NCBI GenBank assembly: GCA_001534745.1
Contig: CP013997.1
Span: forward strand, 3,162,001 to 3,226,000
From: Pseudomonas monteilii
GTDB lineage: Bacteria; Pseudomonadota; Gammaproteobacteria; Pseudomonadales; Pseudomonadaceae
Direction of reading: 5' to 3'
DNA: 64,000 bases
Shown here: positions 50,301 through 59,386 of the stretch, piece by piece
Layout: every line of letters starts with the position of its first letter
Position numbering within the stretch: position 1 is the first letter of the stretch
Position numbers and translations under genes: made by a program
The notes under the pieces: generated by a model
The model's input: the letters and a program-made list of their open reading frames with translations, nothing else
What the model was told of the DNA's origin: nothing
The model's database searches: none

Positions 50301-52430
50301 TCAGCCATTGGGGCCCACGGTGGCAACGATGGTGACTTGCTTGTTATCCGGAATTTCCTGGTACGCCAGCACGTGCAGGTTCGGTACCGCCAATCGCCCG
50401 AAGCGCGACAGCATCGCGCGGATCGGTCCGGCCACCAGCAGGATCGCCGGGTGGCCGAGCATTTCCTGACGCTGAGCCGCTTCGATCAACGAGCGTTGCA
50501 ACTTCTCTGCCATGCTCGGTTCGAGCAGAACGCCTTCATCCTGACCCTGCCCGGCACGCTGCAGACTGTTGAGCAAGATCTGTTCCAACCTGGGCTCCAG
50601 CGTGATCACCGGCAGCTCCGACTCGATGCCGACGATGCTTTGCACGATGGCGCGGCTCAAGCCAACCCGCACGGCGGCCACCAGAGCGGCGGTATCTTGA
50701 CTCTTATTCGCATTATTGGCGATCGCTTCGGCAATGCTGCGAATATCGCGTACCGGTACTTGCTCGGACAACAAAGCCTGCAAGACTTTCAACAGCCCTG
50801 ACAAAGAAATGACGCCCGGTACCAATTCTTCTGCCAGCTTAGGCGACGCCTTAGACAACACCTGCAGCAACTGTTGAACCTCTTCATGGCCGATCAGTTC
50901 ATGGCAGTGCTTCTGCAGGATCTGGTTCAGGTGGGTGGCGACCACGGTACTGGCGTCGACCACGGTGTAGCCCAGCGATTGCGCCTGGGCGCGTTGGGCC
51001 ACGTCGATCCACACTGCCTCAAGGCCGAACGCCGGGTCACGGGCGGCAATGCCGTTGAGGGTACCGAACACTTGGCCGGGGTTGATCGCCAGTTCGCGGT
51101 CCGGGTAGATCTCGGCTTCGGCCAGGATCACCCCCATCAGGGTCAGCCGGTAGGCACTGGGGGACAGGTCGAGGTTGTCACGGATGTGCACCGTGGGCAT
51201 GAGGAAGCCCAGGTCCTGGGAGAGCTTCTTGCGCACGCCCTTGATCCGCGCCAGCAGTTGCCCGCCCTGGTTGCGGTCCACCAGCGGGATGAGCCGGTAG
51301 CCGACTTCCAGGCCGATCATGTCGATCGGGGTGACGTCGTCCCAGCCCAGCTCCTTGGTCTCCAGGGCACGCTGTGGCGAAGGCAGCTGGTCCTGCTGGC
51401 GCTGCACTTCGGCAGCGGCCTTGACCTTGGCTTCCTGCTGCTTGCGCCACACCAGGTAGGCACCGCCCCCGGCAAGCAGGCCCAGGCCGATGAAGGCGAT
51501 GTGGGGCATGCCCGGCACCAGGCCCATGACGATCATCAAGGCGGCCGAGACCCCCAGGGCCTTGGGCGAATCGAACATCTGCCGGTTGATCAGCTTGCCC
51601 ATGTCCTCGGAACCCGAGGCACGGGTGACCATGATCGCGGCAGCCGTGGACAGCAGCAGCGACGGCAGCTGGGCGACCAGGCCGTCACCGATGGTCAGCA
51701 GCGCGTAGACCTTGCCTGCCTCGCTGAACGGCATGCCGTGCTGGAGCATGCCGATGAGCATGCCGCCGATGAGGTTGATGAACAGGATCAGCAGGCCGGC
51801 GATGGCGTCACCGCGGACGAACTTGCTGGCACCGTCCATCGAACCGTAGAACTCGGCCTCCTGGGCGACTTCGGCGCGGCGCGCCTTGGCCTGGTTCTGA
51901 TCGATCAGGCCGGCGTTGAGGTCGGCGTCGATGGCCATCTGCTTGCCGGGCATGGCGTCCAGGGTGAACCGCGCGCTGACCTCGGAGATACGCCCGGCGC
52001 CCTTGGTGACCACCACGAAGTTGATGATCATCAGGATGGCGAACACCACCGCACCGACCACGTAGTTACCGCCGATCACCACCTCACCGAAGGCCTGGAT
52101 CACCTTGCCCGCGGCTTGGTGGCCCTCCTGGCCGTGCAGCATCACCACCCGCGTGGAGGCGACGTTCAAGGCCAGTCGCAGCAGGGTGGCGACCAGCAGG
52201 ATGGTCGGGAACGCGGCGAAGTCGAGCGGACGCAGGGCATAGACGCAGACCAGCAGGACCACGATCGACAGCGCGATGTTGAAGGTGAAGAAGATGTCCA
52301 GCAGGAACGGCGGGATGGGCAACATCATCATCGCCAACATCACCAACAGCAGCAGCGGCACCCCCAAGGCGCCCCGGCTGAGACCCGACAGGTTGCTGCG
52401 GGCATGGTTGATCAACTGGCTACGATCCAC
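50301..52430 (-). CDS. flhA: Flagellar export gate protein FlhA
   Basis: 709 residues from GTG 52430 (DRSQLINHARSNLSGL after the initiator), matching family length; the frame extension upstream has no support. Eight N-terminal membrane helices (to about 330) with the FHIPEP-type loop, then a large cytoplasmic domain ending in VTIVATVGPNG. It forms the nonameric export gate ring. A sigma-54 promoter lies 56 bases upstream. Confidence 0.97.
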   Translation of the reverse strand: MDRSQLINHARSNLSGLSRGALGVPLLLLVMLAMMMLPIPPFLLDIFFTFNIALSIVVLLVCVYALRPLDFAAFPTILLVATLLRLALNVASTRVVMLHGQEGHQAAGKVIQAFGEVVIGGNYVVGAVVFAILMIINFVVVTKGAGRISEVSARFTLDAMPGKQMAIDADLNAGLIDQNQAKARRAEVAQEAEFYGSMDGASKFVRGDAIAGLLILFINLIGGMLIGMLQHGMPFSEAGKVYALLTIGDGLVAQLPSLLLSTAAAIMVTRASGSEDMGKLINRQMFDSPKALGVSAALMIVMGLVPGMPHIAFIGLGLLAGGGAYLVWRKQQEAKVKAAAEVQRQQDQLPSPQRALETKELGWDDVTPIDMIGLEVGYRLIPLVDRNQGGQLLARIKGVRKKLSQDLGFLMPTVHIRDNLDLSPSAYRLTLMGVILAEAEIYPDRELAINPGQVFGTLNGIAARDPAFGLEAVWIDVAQRAQAQSLGYTVVDASTVVATHLNQILQKHCHELIGHEEVQQLLQVLSKASPKLAEELVPGVISLSGLLKVLQALLSEQVPVRDIRSIAEAIANNANKSQDTAALVAAVRVGLSRAIVQSIVGIESELPVITLEPRLEQILLNSLQRAGQGQDEGVLLEPSMAEKLQRSLIEAAQRQEMLGHPAILLVAGPIRAMLSRFGRLAVPNLHVLAYQEIPDNKQVTIVATVGPNG

Positions 52431-52485
52431 TGGACATCCTCTCGAAGCAGAACTTTGACGCCAGAAACGGCGTTTGGCGCTGCTT

Positions 52486-52502
52486 TGCAAGAAGCCTTCC
52501 AA
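52486..52502 (-). promoter_or_regulatory. Sigma-54 promoter upstream of flhA
   Basis: Minus strand TTGGAAGGCTTCTTGCA has the invariant GG-N10-GC spacing of -24/-12 promoters and a good TTGCA -12 half. About 56 bases before the GTG start of flhA. Expected target of FleQ/RpoN. Confidence 0.65.
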
Positions 52503-52592
52503 CTTTGTCGTCAGGTCATGGGCAGGGGCTGGCAATGGGCCTTCAGGGGAGCTTCAGGTGGCGTGTCGGAGATGGCGACCACTGACAAGGCC

Positions 52593-52800
52593 CGCAGGTT
52601 TTATCGCTGATCGAGCAGCCTGTGAGAGCAAGATTGCCCGCGATGCAGGCGGGGCCTGACAGGGCCTTATCGCTGGCAAGCCAGCTCCCACCTAGATCTC
52701 GGCAGCCTGTCGATATCGACATAGCTGCGCAAGCAGCCTGTGGGGCTTGCCCGCGATGCAGGCGGCGCTTGACAAGGCCCTATCGCTGGCAAGCCAGCTC
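52593..52800. repeat. REP cluster between flhA and flhB
   Basis: Plus-orientation REPs near 52665-52690 and 52780-52800 (CTATCGCTGGCAAGCCAGCTC) and an intervening degenerate inverse copy near 52738-52758. Part of an 809-base gap without a gene (52431-53239). Confidence 0.75.
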
Positions 52801-53070
52801 CTATAGAAAAAAATAGCTTGTTGATTTTAAAGGAAATAATTTTAGAATCTTGTGGGCCCTGCGGGCCCAATCGCGGCACAGGGGCCCCACAGGTGACCGC
52901 GATAGCCTGCAACCCCGCGATGGGGCTACGGGTGTAGGAGCGGCCCCAGTGCCGCGATGGGCCGCAAAGCGGCCCCAAAATCGACTAGCAATGAAGCTCC
53001 TGATCCTGCCAGCGATCGCCATGTTCTCTGCGCGACAGCGCGGCGCCAAGGCGGCGGGTGGACTCCCACA
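52801..53070 (+). repeat. Composite hairpin repeat, copy B
   Basis: Same orientation as copy A and collinear with it from CTATAGAA to the GCGCGACAGCGC(G) right end. It lacks the GGGGCGCCGGACCGGCC module of A, and has GGGGCCCCACAGG at the point where A has GGGGCCGCTCCCACAGG. REP sequence abuts the left side; an inverse REP lies 48 bases beyond the right end (53118-53143). Confidence 0.85.
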
Positions 53071-53211
53071 CAGATCGCTGCGGCCTGTCGGTGTAGACAT
53101 AGCTGCGCAAGCAGTTTGTGGGAGCGGGCTTGCCCGCGATAGCGTCCGGTCCGTCACTGCCTGCATCGCGGGCAAGCCCGCTGATTTCAAAAGACATAGT
53201 CACAGGATTTC

Positions 53212-53230
53212 GTGGGCCCTGCGGGCCCAC
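53212..53230 (-). terminator. GC hairpin after flhB (composite-repeat remnant)
   Basis: GTGGGCCC, loop TGC, GGGCCCAC: an 8-bp perfect stem starting 9 bases after the flhB stop. Followed by GAAATCC on the minus strand. Sequence and left flank match the left end of the composite repeat, so it is a truncated copy that may serve as terminator for the fliL-flhB operon. Confidence 0.5.
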
Positions 53231-53239
53231 CCGACCTCG

Positions 53240-54382
53240 TCATTCCTCCCGCCGCAGATCCTCGGGAATCGGCAGGTCCTTCTTCAACGGATCCGGCGCC
53301 TTGCCGCGTCCGGCGCGGTACTGACGCAACTGGTACACGTACGCCAGCACCTGGGCCACGGCCAAATACAACCCGCCCGGAATCTCCTGCTCGAGTTCGG
53401 TGCTGTAGTAGATCGCCCGCGCCAGGGCCGGCGATTCGAGGATCTGCACGTTGTGCCCCACCGCGATCTCGCGGATCTTCAGGGCGATGAAGTCGGTCCC
53501 CTTGGCCAGCAGCAAAGGTGCCGCGCCATTCTTCTCGGGGTCGTACTTCAGGGCCACGGCATAGTGGGTCGGGTTGGTGATGATCACGTCGGCATCGGGC
53601 ACCGCTGCCATCATCCGCCGCTGCGACGCGTCGCGCTGCAACTGCCGAATGCGCTGCTTGACCTCGGGCTTGCCCTCGGAGTCCTTGTACTCGTCGCGTA
53701 TCTCCTGCTTGGTCATCTTCAGCTTGTTGTGCGACTGCCAGAGCTGGTACGGCACGTCGGCCGCGGCGATCAGCAGCAAACCCGCGGCCATCCACAGCGC
53801 ACTCCACCCGACCACCTGGACACTGTGGATGATCGCCTGGTCGAGCGGTTCGTTGGCGATCGACAGCAGGTCCTGACGGTCGTGGGACAGCACCGCCAAG
53901 GCCACGGCCAGGATCACCATGAACTTGGCGATCGCCTTGAGCAGTTCGGTCAACGCATGCATCGAGAACATCCGCTTGAGCCCGGCCAAGGGGTTCATGC
54001 GGCTGAATTTCGGCGCCAGCAGGCTGCCGGAGAACAGAAAGCCCCCCAGCGCGATGGGCCCGATGAAGGACATCACGAACAGCACCACCAGCACCGGCTG
54101 GGTGGCCCAGATGGCCATCTTGCCGGACCCGAGCAGGAAGCGGCCCATGGCGCCGACATCGAGCACCGCCTCGCGGGGGATGTCGAAGTTCATGCGCATC
54201 AGGGTCATCAGGGTCTCGGCCAGGTACCCGCCGAAGGCCAGCAAGGCGCCCGCGCCCGCCAGGGTGACCACCACGGTGTTGAGTTCGCGCGAGCGGGCGA
54301 TCTCGCCCTTCTTGCGGGCGTCCTGCTTGCGCTTGTCGGTGGGGTCTTCTGTCTTGTCCTGACCGCTTTCGCTCTCTGCCAT
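53240..54382 (-). CDS. flhB: Flagellar export switch protein FlhB
   Basis: 380 residues: charged N-terminus, four membrane helices (about 35-210), then the cytoplasmic domain with the autocleavage motif NPTH in VIITNPTHYAVALKYD (about 267-282). It switches export from rod/hook to filament subunits with FliK. It starts two bases after the fliR stop and ends the fliL operon. Confidence 0.97.
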   Translation of the reverse strand: MAESESGQDKTEDPTDKRKQDARKKGEIARSRELNTVVVTLAGAGALLAFGGYLAETLMTLMRMNFDIPREAVLDVGAMGRFLLGSGKMAIWATQPVLVVLFVMSFIGPIALGGFLFSGSLLAPKFSRMNPLAGLKRMFSMHALTELLKAIAKFMVILAVALAVLSHDRQDLLSIANEPLDQAIIHSVQVVGWSALWMAAGLLLIAAADVPYQLWQSHNKLKMTKQEIRDEYKDSEGKPEVKQRIRQLQRDASQRRMMAAVPDADVIITNPTHYAVALKYDPEKNGAAPLLLAKGTDFIALKIREIAVGHNVQILESPALARAIYYSTELEQEIPGGLYLAVAQVLAYVYQLRQYRAGRGKAPDPLKKDLPIPEDLRREE

Positions 54383-54384
54383 GC

Positions 54385-55161
54385 TCAGCGCGCCCTTGCC
54401 AGATCACGCAACCACAGCAGGGCCTCGCTGGCCACGGCCTGGTAATGCGACAGAATGTCGGCCAGGCCGACCCAGAACACCAGCATGCCCAGCACCAGGG
54501 TCAGCGGGAAGCCGATTGAGAAGATGTTCAGCTGCGGCGCGGCCCGGGTCATGACGCCGAAGGCGACGTTGACCACCAGCAGCGCAGTGATGGCCGGCAG
54601 GATCAGCAGCAGCCCGGCGCCCATGACCCAGCCCAGCCGCCCGGCCAGCTCCCAGAACTGCGTCACCGACAGCGCATGGCCCACCGGCAGCGTGGTGAAA
54701 CTCTCGGTCAGCACTTCGAACAGCACCAGGTGGCCGTTCATCAGCAGGAAGAGCACGCTCACCAACATGGTCATGAACTGGCTGATCACCGTGACGTTGA
54801 CGCCGTTGGCCGGGTCGACCATGGACGCGAACGCCATGCCCATCTGCACGGCGACGATCTGCCCGGCGATCACGAAGGCCTGGAACAGCAGCTGCAGGGA
54901 CAACCCGAACATGACCCCGACGATCACCTGCTCGGCGATCAGCAGCAGGCCATCGAGACCCAGCGGATTGACCGCCGGCAAGGGCGGCAGCGAGGGCAGG
55001 ATGGCGACGGTAATCGCCACCCCCAGGTACAGCCGGATGCGCGCGGGCAACATGCGCGTGCCGAGGATGGGCATGGTCATCAGCACCGCCACGACCCGGA
55101 ACAGCGGCAGCACCAGGGTCGCCACCCAGGTGGAGATCTGCGCATCGGTCAGCTCGAGCAT
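54385..55161 (-). CDS. fliR: Flagellar export protein FliR
   Basis: 258 residues, mostly hydrophobic with about six helices; FliR-family lines LPLFRVVAVLMTMPILG and MGMAFASMVDPANGVNVTVISQFM. Part of the FliPQR core of the export gate. Seven bases after the fliQ stop. Confidence 0.96.
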   Translation of the reverse strand: MLELTDAQISTWVATLVLPLFRVVAVLMTMPILGTRMLPARIRLYLGVAITVAILPSLPPLPAVNPLGLDGLLLIAEQVIVGVMFGLSLQLLFQAFVIAGQIVAVQMGMAFASMVDPANGVNVTVISQFMTMLVSVLFLLMNGHLVLFEVLTESFTTLPVGHALSVTQFWELAGRLGWVMGAGLLLILPAITALLVVNVAFGVMTRAAPQLNIFSIGFPLTLVLGMLVFWVGLADILSHYQAVASEALLWLRDLARAR

Positions 55162-55168
55162 GGCCGCC

Positions 55169-55438
55169 TCAACCGATCAGCTGCGGGATGCTGGTGTACA
55201 GGTTGGTGATGTACTCCATGAACTTCTGCACCAGCCACGGCCCGGTGACGATCAGCGTGACCAGCATCACCAGCAGGCGTGGCAGGAAGCTCAAGGTCTG
55301 TTCGTTGATCTGCGTGGCGGCCTGGAACATCGCCACCACCAGGCCGACCAACAGGCTCGGCACCACCAGGATGGCCACCAGCAGCGTGGTCAGCCACAGC
55401 GCATCGCGAAACAGGTCGACGGCAATTTCCGGGGTCAT
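55169..55438 (-). CDS. fliQ: Flagellar export protein FliQ
   Basis: 89 residues from ATG 55438, with GGAG 8 bases upstream; an in-frame GTG two codons earlier sits on the ribosome site and is rejected. Two membrane helices (about 15-40 and 50-75) around QAATQINEQTLSFLPRLL, the FliQ hallmark. Forms the export core with FliP and FliR. Confidence 0.96.
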   Translation of the reverse strand: MTPEIAVDLFRDALWLTTLLVAILVVPSLLVGLVVAMFQAATQINEQTLSFLPRLLVMLVTLIVTGPWLVQKFMEYITNLYTSIPQLIG

Positions 55439-55460
55439 CGGCACTTCTCCTGAAAAGCGG

Positions 55461-56213
55461 TCAGACGCCGCCGAAGCTGCTGGCCAGGGTGCCCATGATC
55501 AGGGCCCAACCGTCGACCAGCACGAACAGCATGATCTTGAACGGCAACGAGATGATCAGCGGCGACAGCATCATCATGCCCATGGCCATCAGCACGCTCG
55601 CCACCACCATGTCGATGATCAGGAACGGGATGAAGATCATGAAGCCGATCTGGAACGCGGTCTTGAGCTCCGAGGTGACGAACGCCGGCACCAGGATGGT
55701 CAGTGGCGCCTGGTCGGGGCTGGCGATGTCGGTGCGCTTGGACAGGCGCATGAACAGGTCCAGGTCGCTCTGGCGCGTCTGCGCCAGCATGAACTCCTTG
55801 ATCGGGCCCTGGGCGCGGTCGAGGGCCTGTGGGGCGGTCAGCTGTTCGTTCAGGTACGGCTGCAAGGCGTCCTGGTTCACCCTGTCGAACACCGGCGCCA
55901 TGATGAAGAAGGTCAGGAACAGCGCCAGGCCCGTAAGCACCTGGTTCGACGGCGTCTGCTGCAGGCCCAGGGCCTGACGCAGGATCGAGAACACGATGAT
56001 GATCCGGGTGAAGCTGGTCATCAGGATGACGATCGCCGGGATGAAGCTCAGCGCCGTCATGATCAGCAGGATCTGCAGGCTGACCGAATACTCCTGCTGA
56101 CCGTCCGGGCCATTGGCCAGGGTGATCGCCGGGATCGACAGCGGGTCGGCCGCCAGGGCCAGTGGCGCGCCGAGCAGCAGCGCCAACGTCAACAGCATGC
56201 GCCATGCGCCCAT
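55461..56213 (-). CDS. fliP: Flagellar export protein FliP
   Basis: 250 residues from ATG 56213, overlapping the fliO stop. A cleavable signal peptide (about 1-22), then the FliP membrane domain: [21 protein letters not shown], the periplasmic loop and [21 protein letters not shown]. Core of the FliPQR export gate. A GTG one codon upstream is possible. Confidence 0.97.
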   Translation of the reverse strand: MGAWRMLLTLALLLGAPLALAADPLSIPAITLANGPDGQQEYSVSLQILLIMTALSFIPAIVILMTSFTRIIIVFSILRQALGLQQTPSNQVLTGLALFLTFFIMAPVFDRVNQDALQPYLNEQLTAPQALDRAQGPIKEFMLAQTRQSDLDLFMRLSKRTDIASPDQAPLTILVPAFVTSELKTAFQIGFMIFIPFLIIDMVVASVLMAMGMMMLSPLIISLPFKIMLFVLVDGWALIMGTLASSFGGV

Positions 56214-56653
56214 CACGTCTTGTCCTTGTGGTCCTTGCCCATCAGCTCCATGAGGCGCTGAGCGAATTCCGGCGTGGCCTGACGCGCGCTGGCCGGCACC
56301 TCCACCGGTTCGTCCAGCACGTGCAGCGCCTCGATCGTGCCAGGGCTGTGCCCCAGCAGGATCTGCGCCTTGCCCACCTGCACCAGCAGCAACCGATCAC
56401 GCGGGCCGATGGTGCGGCTGCCGAGGATCTCGATCACCTGCCCGCGCTGCGGCGTGGCGCCCTGCACCCGCCGCAGCAGCCAGGCCATCACGAAGATCAG
56501 GCCGAGCACCGCCAGCAGGCCGAGCACCATCTGCAGCACCTGGCCACCGAGGTTGCCGGGCGCCGCACCGGTCGGCGCGACGGTCGCCGCGCTGGCCAGG
56601 GAAGCGACGCCTGCCAGGCCGAGGGCCACCAGGGCACGCATCAGGCCGGCCAC
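56213..56653 (-). CDS. fliO: Flagellar export assembly protein FliO
   Basis: 146 residues. N-terminal signal-like helix, then a second helix (about 32-55, [21 protein letters not shown]) and a cytoplasmic part with [23 protein letters not shown]. FliO helps FliP oligomerise. Directly adjoins fliN (stop next to start). Confidence 0.92.
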   Translation of the reverse strand: MAGLMRALVALGLAGVASLASAATVAPTGAAPGNLGGQVLQMVLGLLAVLGLIFVMAWLLRRVQGATPQRGQVIEILGSRTIGPRDRLLLVQVGKAQILLGHSPGTIEALHVLDEPVEVPASARQATPEFAQRLMELMGKDHKDKT

Positions 56654-57127
56654 TCAGCGCAGCTTCCGAATGCGCTCGCTGGGGCTGATCACGTCGGTCA
56701 GGCGGATGCCGAACTTCTCGTTGACCACCACCACCTCGCCATGGGCGATCAGGGTTCCGTTGACCAGCACGTCCAGCGGCTCGCCGGCCAGGCGGTCGAG
56801 CTCGATCACCGAGCCCTGGTTGAGCTGCAGCAGGTTGCGGATGCTGATCTCGGTGCTGCCCACTTCCATGGAGATGTTCACCGGGATGTCCAGGATCACG
56901 TCCAGGTTCGGGCCTTCCAGGTTGACGTTCTCCTTGGGCCGCGGCGAGCTGGCGAACTCTTCCATCGGCAGGCGGCCGGCGCCGGCGGAGGCCGAACGGC
57001 CGGCATCGGCAGCGAGCAAGGCGTCGATGTCGGCCTGACCGGCGTCACCGGTCTCCTGCAGGGCAGCGGCCCATTCGTCGGCCAGGGCCTGGTCGTCGAC
57101 GGAGGGGATTTCGTTTTCGTTGGCCAT
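56654..57127 (-). CDS. fliN: Flagellar motor switch protein FliN
   Basis: 157 residues. Acidic/Ala-rich N-terminal part (about 1-75) and the C-terminal SpoA domain: VILDIPVNISMEVGSTEISIRNLL, LAGEPLDVLVNGTLIAHGEVVVVNEKFG. Lower C-ring component. 45 bases after fliM. Confidence 0.96.
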   Translation of the reverse strand: MANENEIPSVDDQALADEWAAALQETGDAGQADIDALLAADAGRSASAGAGRLPMEEFASSPRPKENVNLEGPNLDVILDIPVNISMEVGSTEISIRNLLQLNQGSVIELDRLAGEPLDVLVNGTLIAHGEVVVVNEKFGIRLTDVISPSERIRKLR

Positions 57128-57172
57128 GATGTCCTCGACTGGCGTTCAACTGAAGAATGACGGACGGGCGCC

Positions 57173-58141
57173 TCAGCGGCGCTCGATCGGGTCGATGACC
57201 TGCACGGCCAAGGTGCCCTTGTGCGAGCCGAGCCGCGCCTTGAACGACGGCACGCCGTTGGTGCGCAAGACCAGATGGTCGGGCAGCTCGATGGGGATCA
57301 CGTCACCCGGCTGCATGTGCAGGATGTCGCGCAGCTTGAGCTGGCGACGGGCCACGGTGGCGGTCAACGGCACGCTCACGTCCAGCACGTCCTCGCGCAG
57401 GGCCTTGACCCAGCGCTCGTCCTGATCGTCCAGGTCGGACTGGAAGCCCGCATCGAGCATTTCACGTACCGGCTCGATCATCGAATACGGCATGGTCACG
57501 TGCAGGTCGCCGCCGCCGCCATCGAGTTCGATGTGGAAAGTCGAGACCACCACCGCCTCGCTCGGGCCGACGATGTTGGCCATGGCCGGGTTGACCTCGG
57601 AATTGATGTACTCGAAGTTGACCGGCATGATCGCCTGCCAGGCTTCCTTGAGATCGACGAAGACCTGGTCCAGCACCATGCGCACCACGCGCAGTTCGGT
57701 CGGGGTGAACTCGCGACCCTCGATCTTGGCGTGACGCCCGTCGCCGCCGAAGAAGTTGTCCACCAGCTTGAACACCAGCTTGGCGTCGAGGATGAACAGC
57801 GCGGTGCCGCGCAACGGCTTGACCTTGACCAGATTGAGGCTGGTGGGCACGTACAGCGAATGCACGTATTCGCCGAACTTCATCACCTGCACACCACCGA
57901 CCGCCACGTCGGCGGAGCGACGCAGCAGGTTGAACATGCTGATGCGGGTGTAACGGGCGAACCGTTCGTTGATCATTTCCAGGGTCGGCATGCGTCCACG
58001 GACGATCCGATCCTGACTGGTCAGGTCGTAGCTCTTGACGCTGCCCGGCTCGGTGGGCACATCGGTCTGCACCAGACCATCGTCCACCCCGTGCAACAGG
58101 GCGTCGATCTCATCCTGGGACAGCAGGTCCTGCACAGCCAT
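57173..58141 (-). CDS. fliM: Flagellar motor switch protein FliM
   Basis: 322 residues. The N-terminal CheY-P-binding peptide is LLSQDEIDALLHG (about 6-18). A central domain has NERFARYTRISMFNLLRRS. The C-terminal SpoA domain has LKLRDILHMQPGDVIPIELPD. It receives CheY-P in the C ring. Nine bases after fliL. Confidence 0.97.
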   Translation of the reverse strand: MAVQDLLSQDEIDALLHGVDDGLVQTDVPTEPGSVKSYDLTSQDRIVRGRMPTLEMINERFARYTRISMFNLLRRSADVAVGGVQVMKFGEYVHSLYVPTSLNLVKVKPLRGTALFILDAKLVFKLVDNFFGGDGRHAKIEGREFTPTELRVVRMVLDQVFVDLKEAWQAIMPVNFEYINSEVNPAMANIVGPSEAVVVSTFHIELDGGGGDLHVTMPYSMIEPVREMLDAGFQSDLDDQDERWVKALREDVLDVSVPLTATVARRQLKLRDILHMQPGDVIPIELPDHLVLRTNGVPSFKARLGSHKGTLAVQVIDPIERR

Positions 58142-58150
58142 CGGGTGCTC

Positions 58151-58651
58151 CTACTGCAATACGAAGTTGGTGAACAGCAGCTGATCCACGACCGGCTTGC
58201 CGACTTCCTTCTGCGCTACTTCCTGGACGACCACGGTGGCCTTCTGGCGTAGCATCTCCTGGCCGACCGGGCTGCCGGCCAGGGTGTCGAAGCCCTGCCC
58301 GGAGAACATCATCACCAGGTTGTTGCGAATCACCGGCATGTGCACCTTGAGCGCGTCCAGGTCGGCCTGGTTGCGCGCCTGCAAGGTGATGCTTACCTGC
58401 ATGTAGCGCTGACGGCCGTTCTGGTTGAAGTTGACCACGAAGGCGGGGGTAAGTGCCTCGTAGATCGCCGCCGGCTTGGCGTTGGCCTGCGCCGGATCGG
58501 CAGCCGGGGCCGGTTCGCTCTTGTGCATGAAGAACCAGGTGGCGCCCACGGACAGGCCGACGGCCAGCAGCAGGCCAACGACCAGCAGCAGGATCAGCTT
58601 GAGCTTGCCCTTCTTGGCGCCGGGTTCTTTCGTGTCTTCGGTTTTTGCCAT
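58151..58651 (-). CDS. fliL: Flagellar basal body protein FliL
   Basis: 166 residues. Basic N-terminus, one membrane helix (about 18-40, LKLILLLVVGLLLAVGLSVG), an Ala/Pro linker and a periplasmic domain (LTPAFVVNFNQNGRQRYMQV; VVQEVAQKEVGKPVVDQLLF). Stabilises stator function. First gene of fliLMNOPQR-flhB, with a sigma-54 promoter upstream. Confidence 0.95.
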   Translation of the reverse strand: MAKTEDTKEPGAKKGKLKLILLLVVGLLLAVGLSVGATWFFMHKSEPAPAADPAQANAKPAAIYEALTPAFVVNFNQNGRQRYMQVSITLQARNQADLDALKVHMPVIRNNLVMMFSGQGFDTLAGSPVGQEMLRQKATVVVQEVAQKEVGKPVVDQLLFTNFVLQ

Positions 58652-58701
58652 GCCAATAATCCGTCATCCAGCGAGGAGGTCGAGAGGAATGACGGGGGTC
58701 G

Positions 58702-58717
58702 AGCAAGTGTTATGCCA
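58702..58717 (-). promoter_or_regulatory. Sigma-54 promoter of fliLMNOPQR-flhB
   Basis: Minus strand TGGCATAACACTTGCT: -24 TGGCAT and -12 TTGCT with exact GG-N10-GC spacing, nearly the consensus TGGCAC-N5-TTGCW. About 51 bases before the fliL ATG. Strongest sigma-54 match of the three. Confidence 0.85.
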
Positions 58718-58835
58718 GGTCTGCTGATGGGGTGGATGCGGGGAGTGAAATGGGACTGGGGCGGTGGCTGCCAGGCGGTGATGGAACTTTGACAAGCTGG
58801 CGTCATGCCTGCCCAGCGTGCAGCGACGCCACCAT

Positions 58836-59000
58836 CGCAATCGCGGGCAAGCCCGCTCCCACAGGGTGGTGCACGCTCCTGCTTCTTGGCAGCCTGCACT
58901 GGCTGGCCTGGATGGTGCAAACCCATGCTTCTTGGCAACCTTTACTGGCTTACCTGATGGTGCAAGCCCATGCTTCTTGGCCGCCTGCACTGGCCTCTGT
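58836..59000. repeat. REP and 45-bp tandem repeat before fliL
   Basis: A REP (58836-58864, ATCGCGGGCAAGCCCGCTCCC) is followed by 2.5-3 units of a 45-46-base repeat. Each unit carries TGCTTCTTGG (from 58880, 58926 and 58971) after GGTGGTGCA/GATGGTGCA. Part of the 735-base gap 58652-59386. Upstream of the sigma-54 site, so outside the transcribed fliL leader. Confidence 0.75.
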
Positions 59001-59290
59001 GGGAGTCCGCTCGCCGCCTTGGCGCCGCGCTGTCGCGCAGAGAACATGGCGATAGGTAGCAGGATCCGAAGCTTTATTGCTAATCGATTTTAGGGCCGCT
59101 TTGCGGCCCATCGCGGCACTGGGGCCGCTCCTACACCCGTAGCCCCACCGCGGGGTTGCAGGCTACCACGGTCACCTGTGGGAGCGGCCCCAGCCGGGGC
59201 GCCGGACCGGCCGCGATTGGGCCCGCAGGGCCCACAAAATCCTGAAATTATTCCTTTTAAAATCAACAAGATATTTTATGTTCTATGAGA
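59001..59290 (-). repeat. Composite hairpin repeat, copy C (inverted)
   Basis: Reverse orientation relative to copies A and B. Contains the same AT-rich end (59222-59280), GGGCCCTGCGGGCCC hairpin, GGGGCCGCTCC/GGAGCGGCCCC arms, GGGCCGCAAAGCGGCCC and the GCGCGACAGCGC right end. It carries a GCCGGTCCGGCGCCCC module at a different place from copy A. An inverse REP follows (about 59288-59315). The remainder to 59386 is unassigned. Confidence 0.85.
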
Positions 59291-59386
59291 GCTGGCTTGC
59301 CAGCGATGAGGCCCGTACAGGCGACGCCTGGCAAGTCGGTGCCCCATGGGCTCGAGCAGAAGGCGTGATCGGACCGGCCCTTCTTT

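Noticed and set aside
52431..53239. Small frames in the flhA-flhB gap as possible genes
   Set aside because: They lie wholly inside repeats, appear in the other copies too, and lack ribosome sites.
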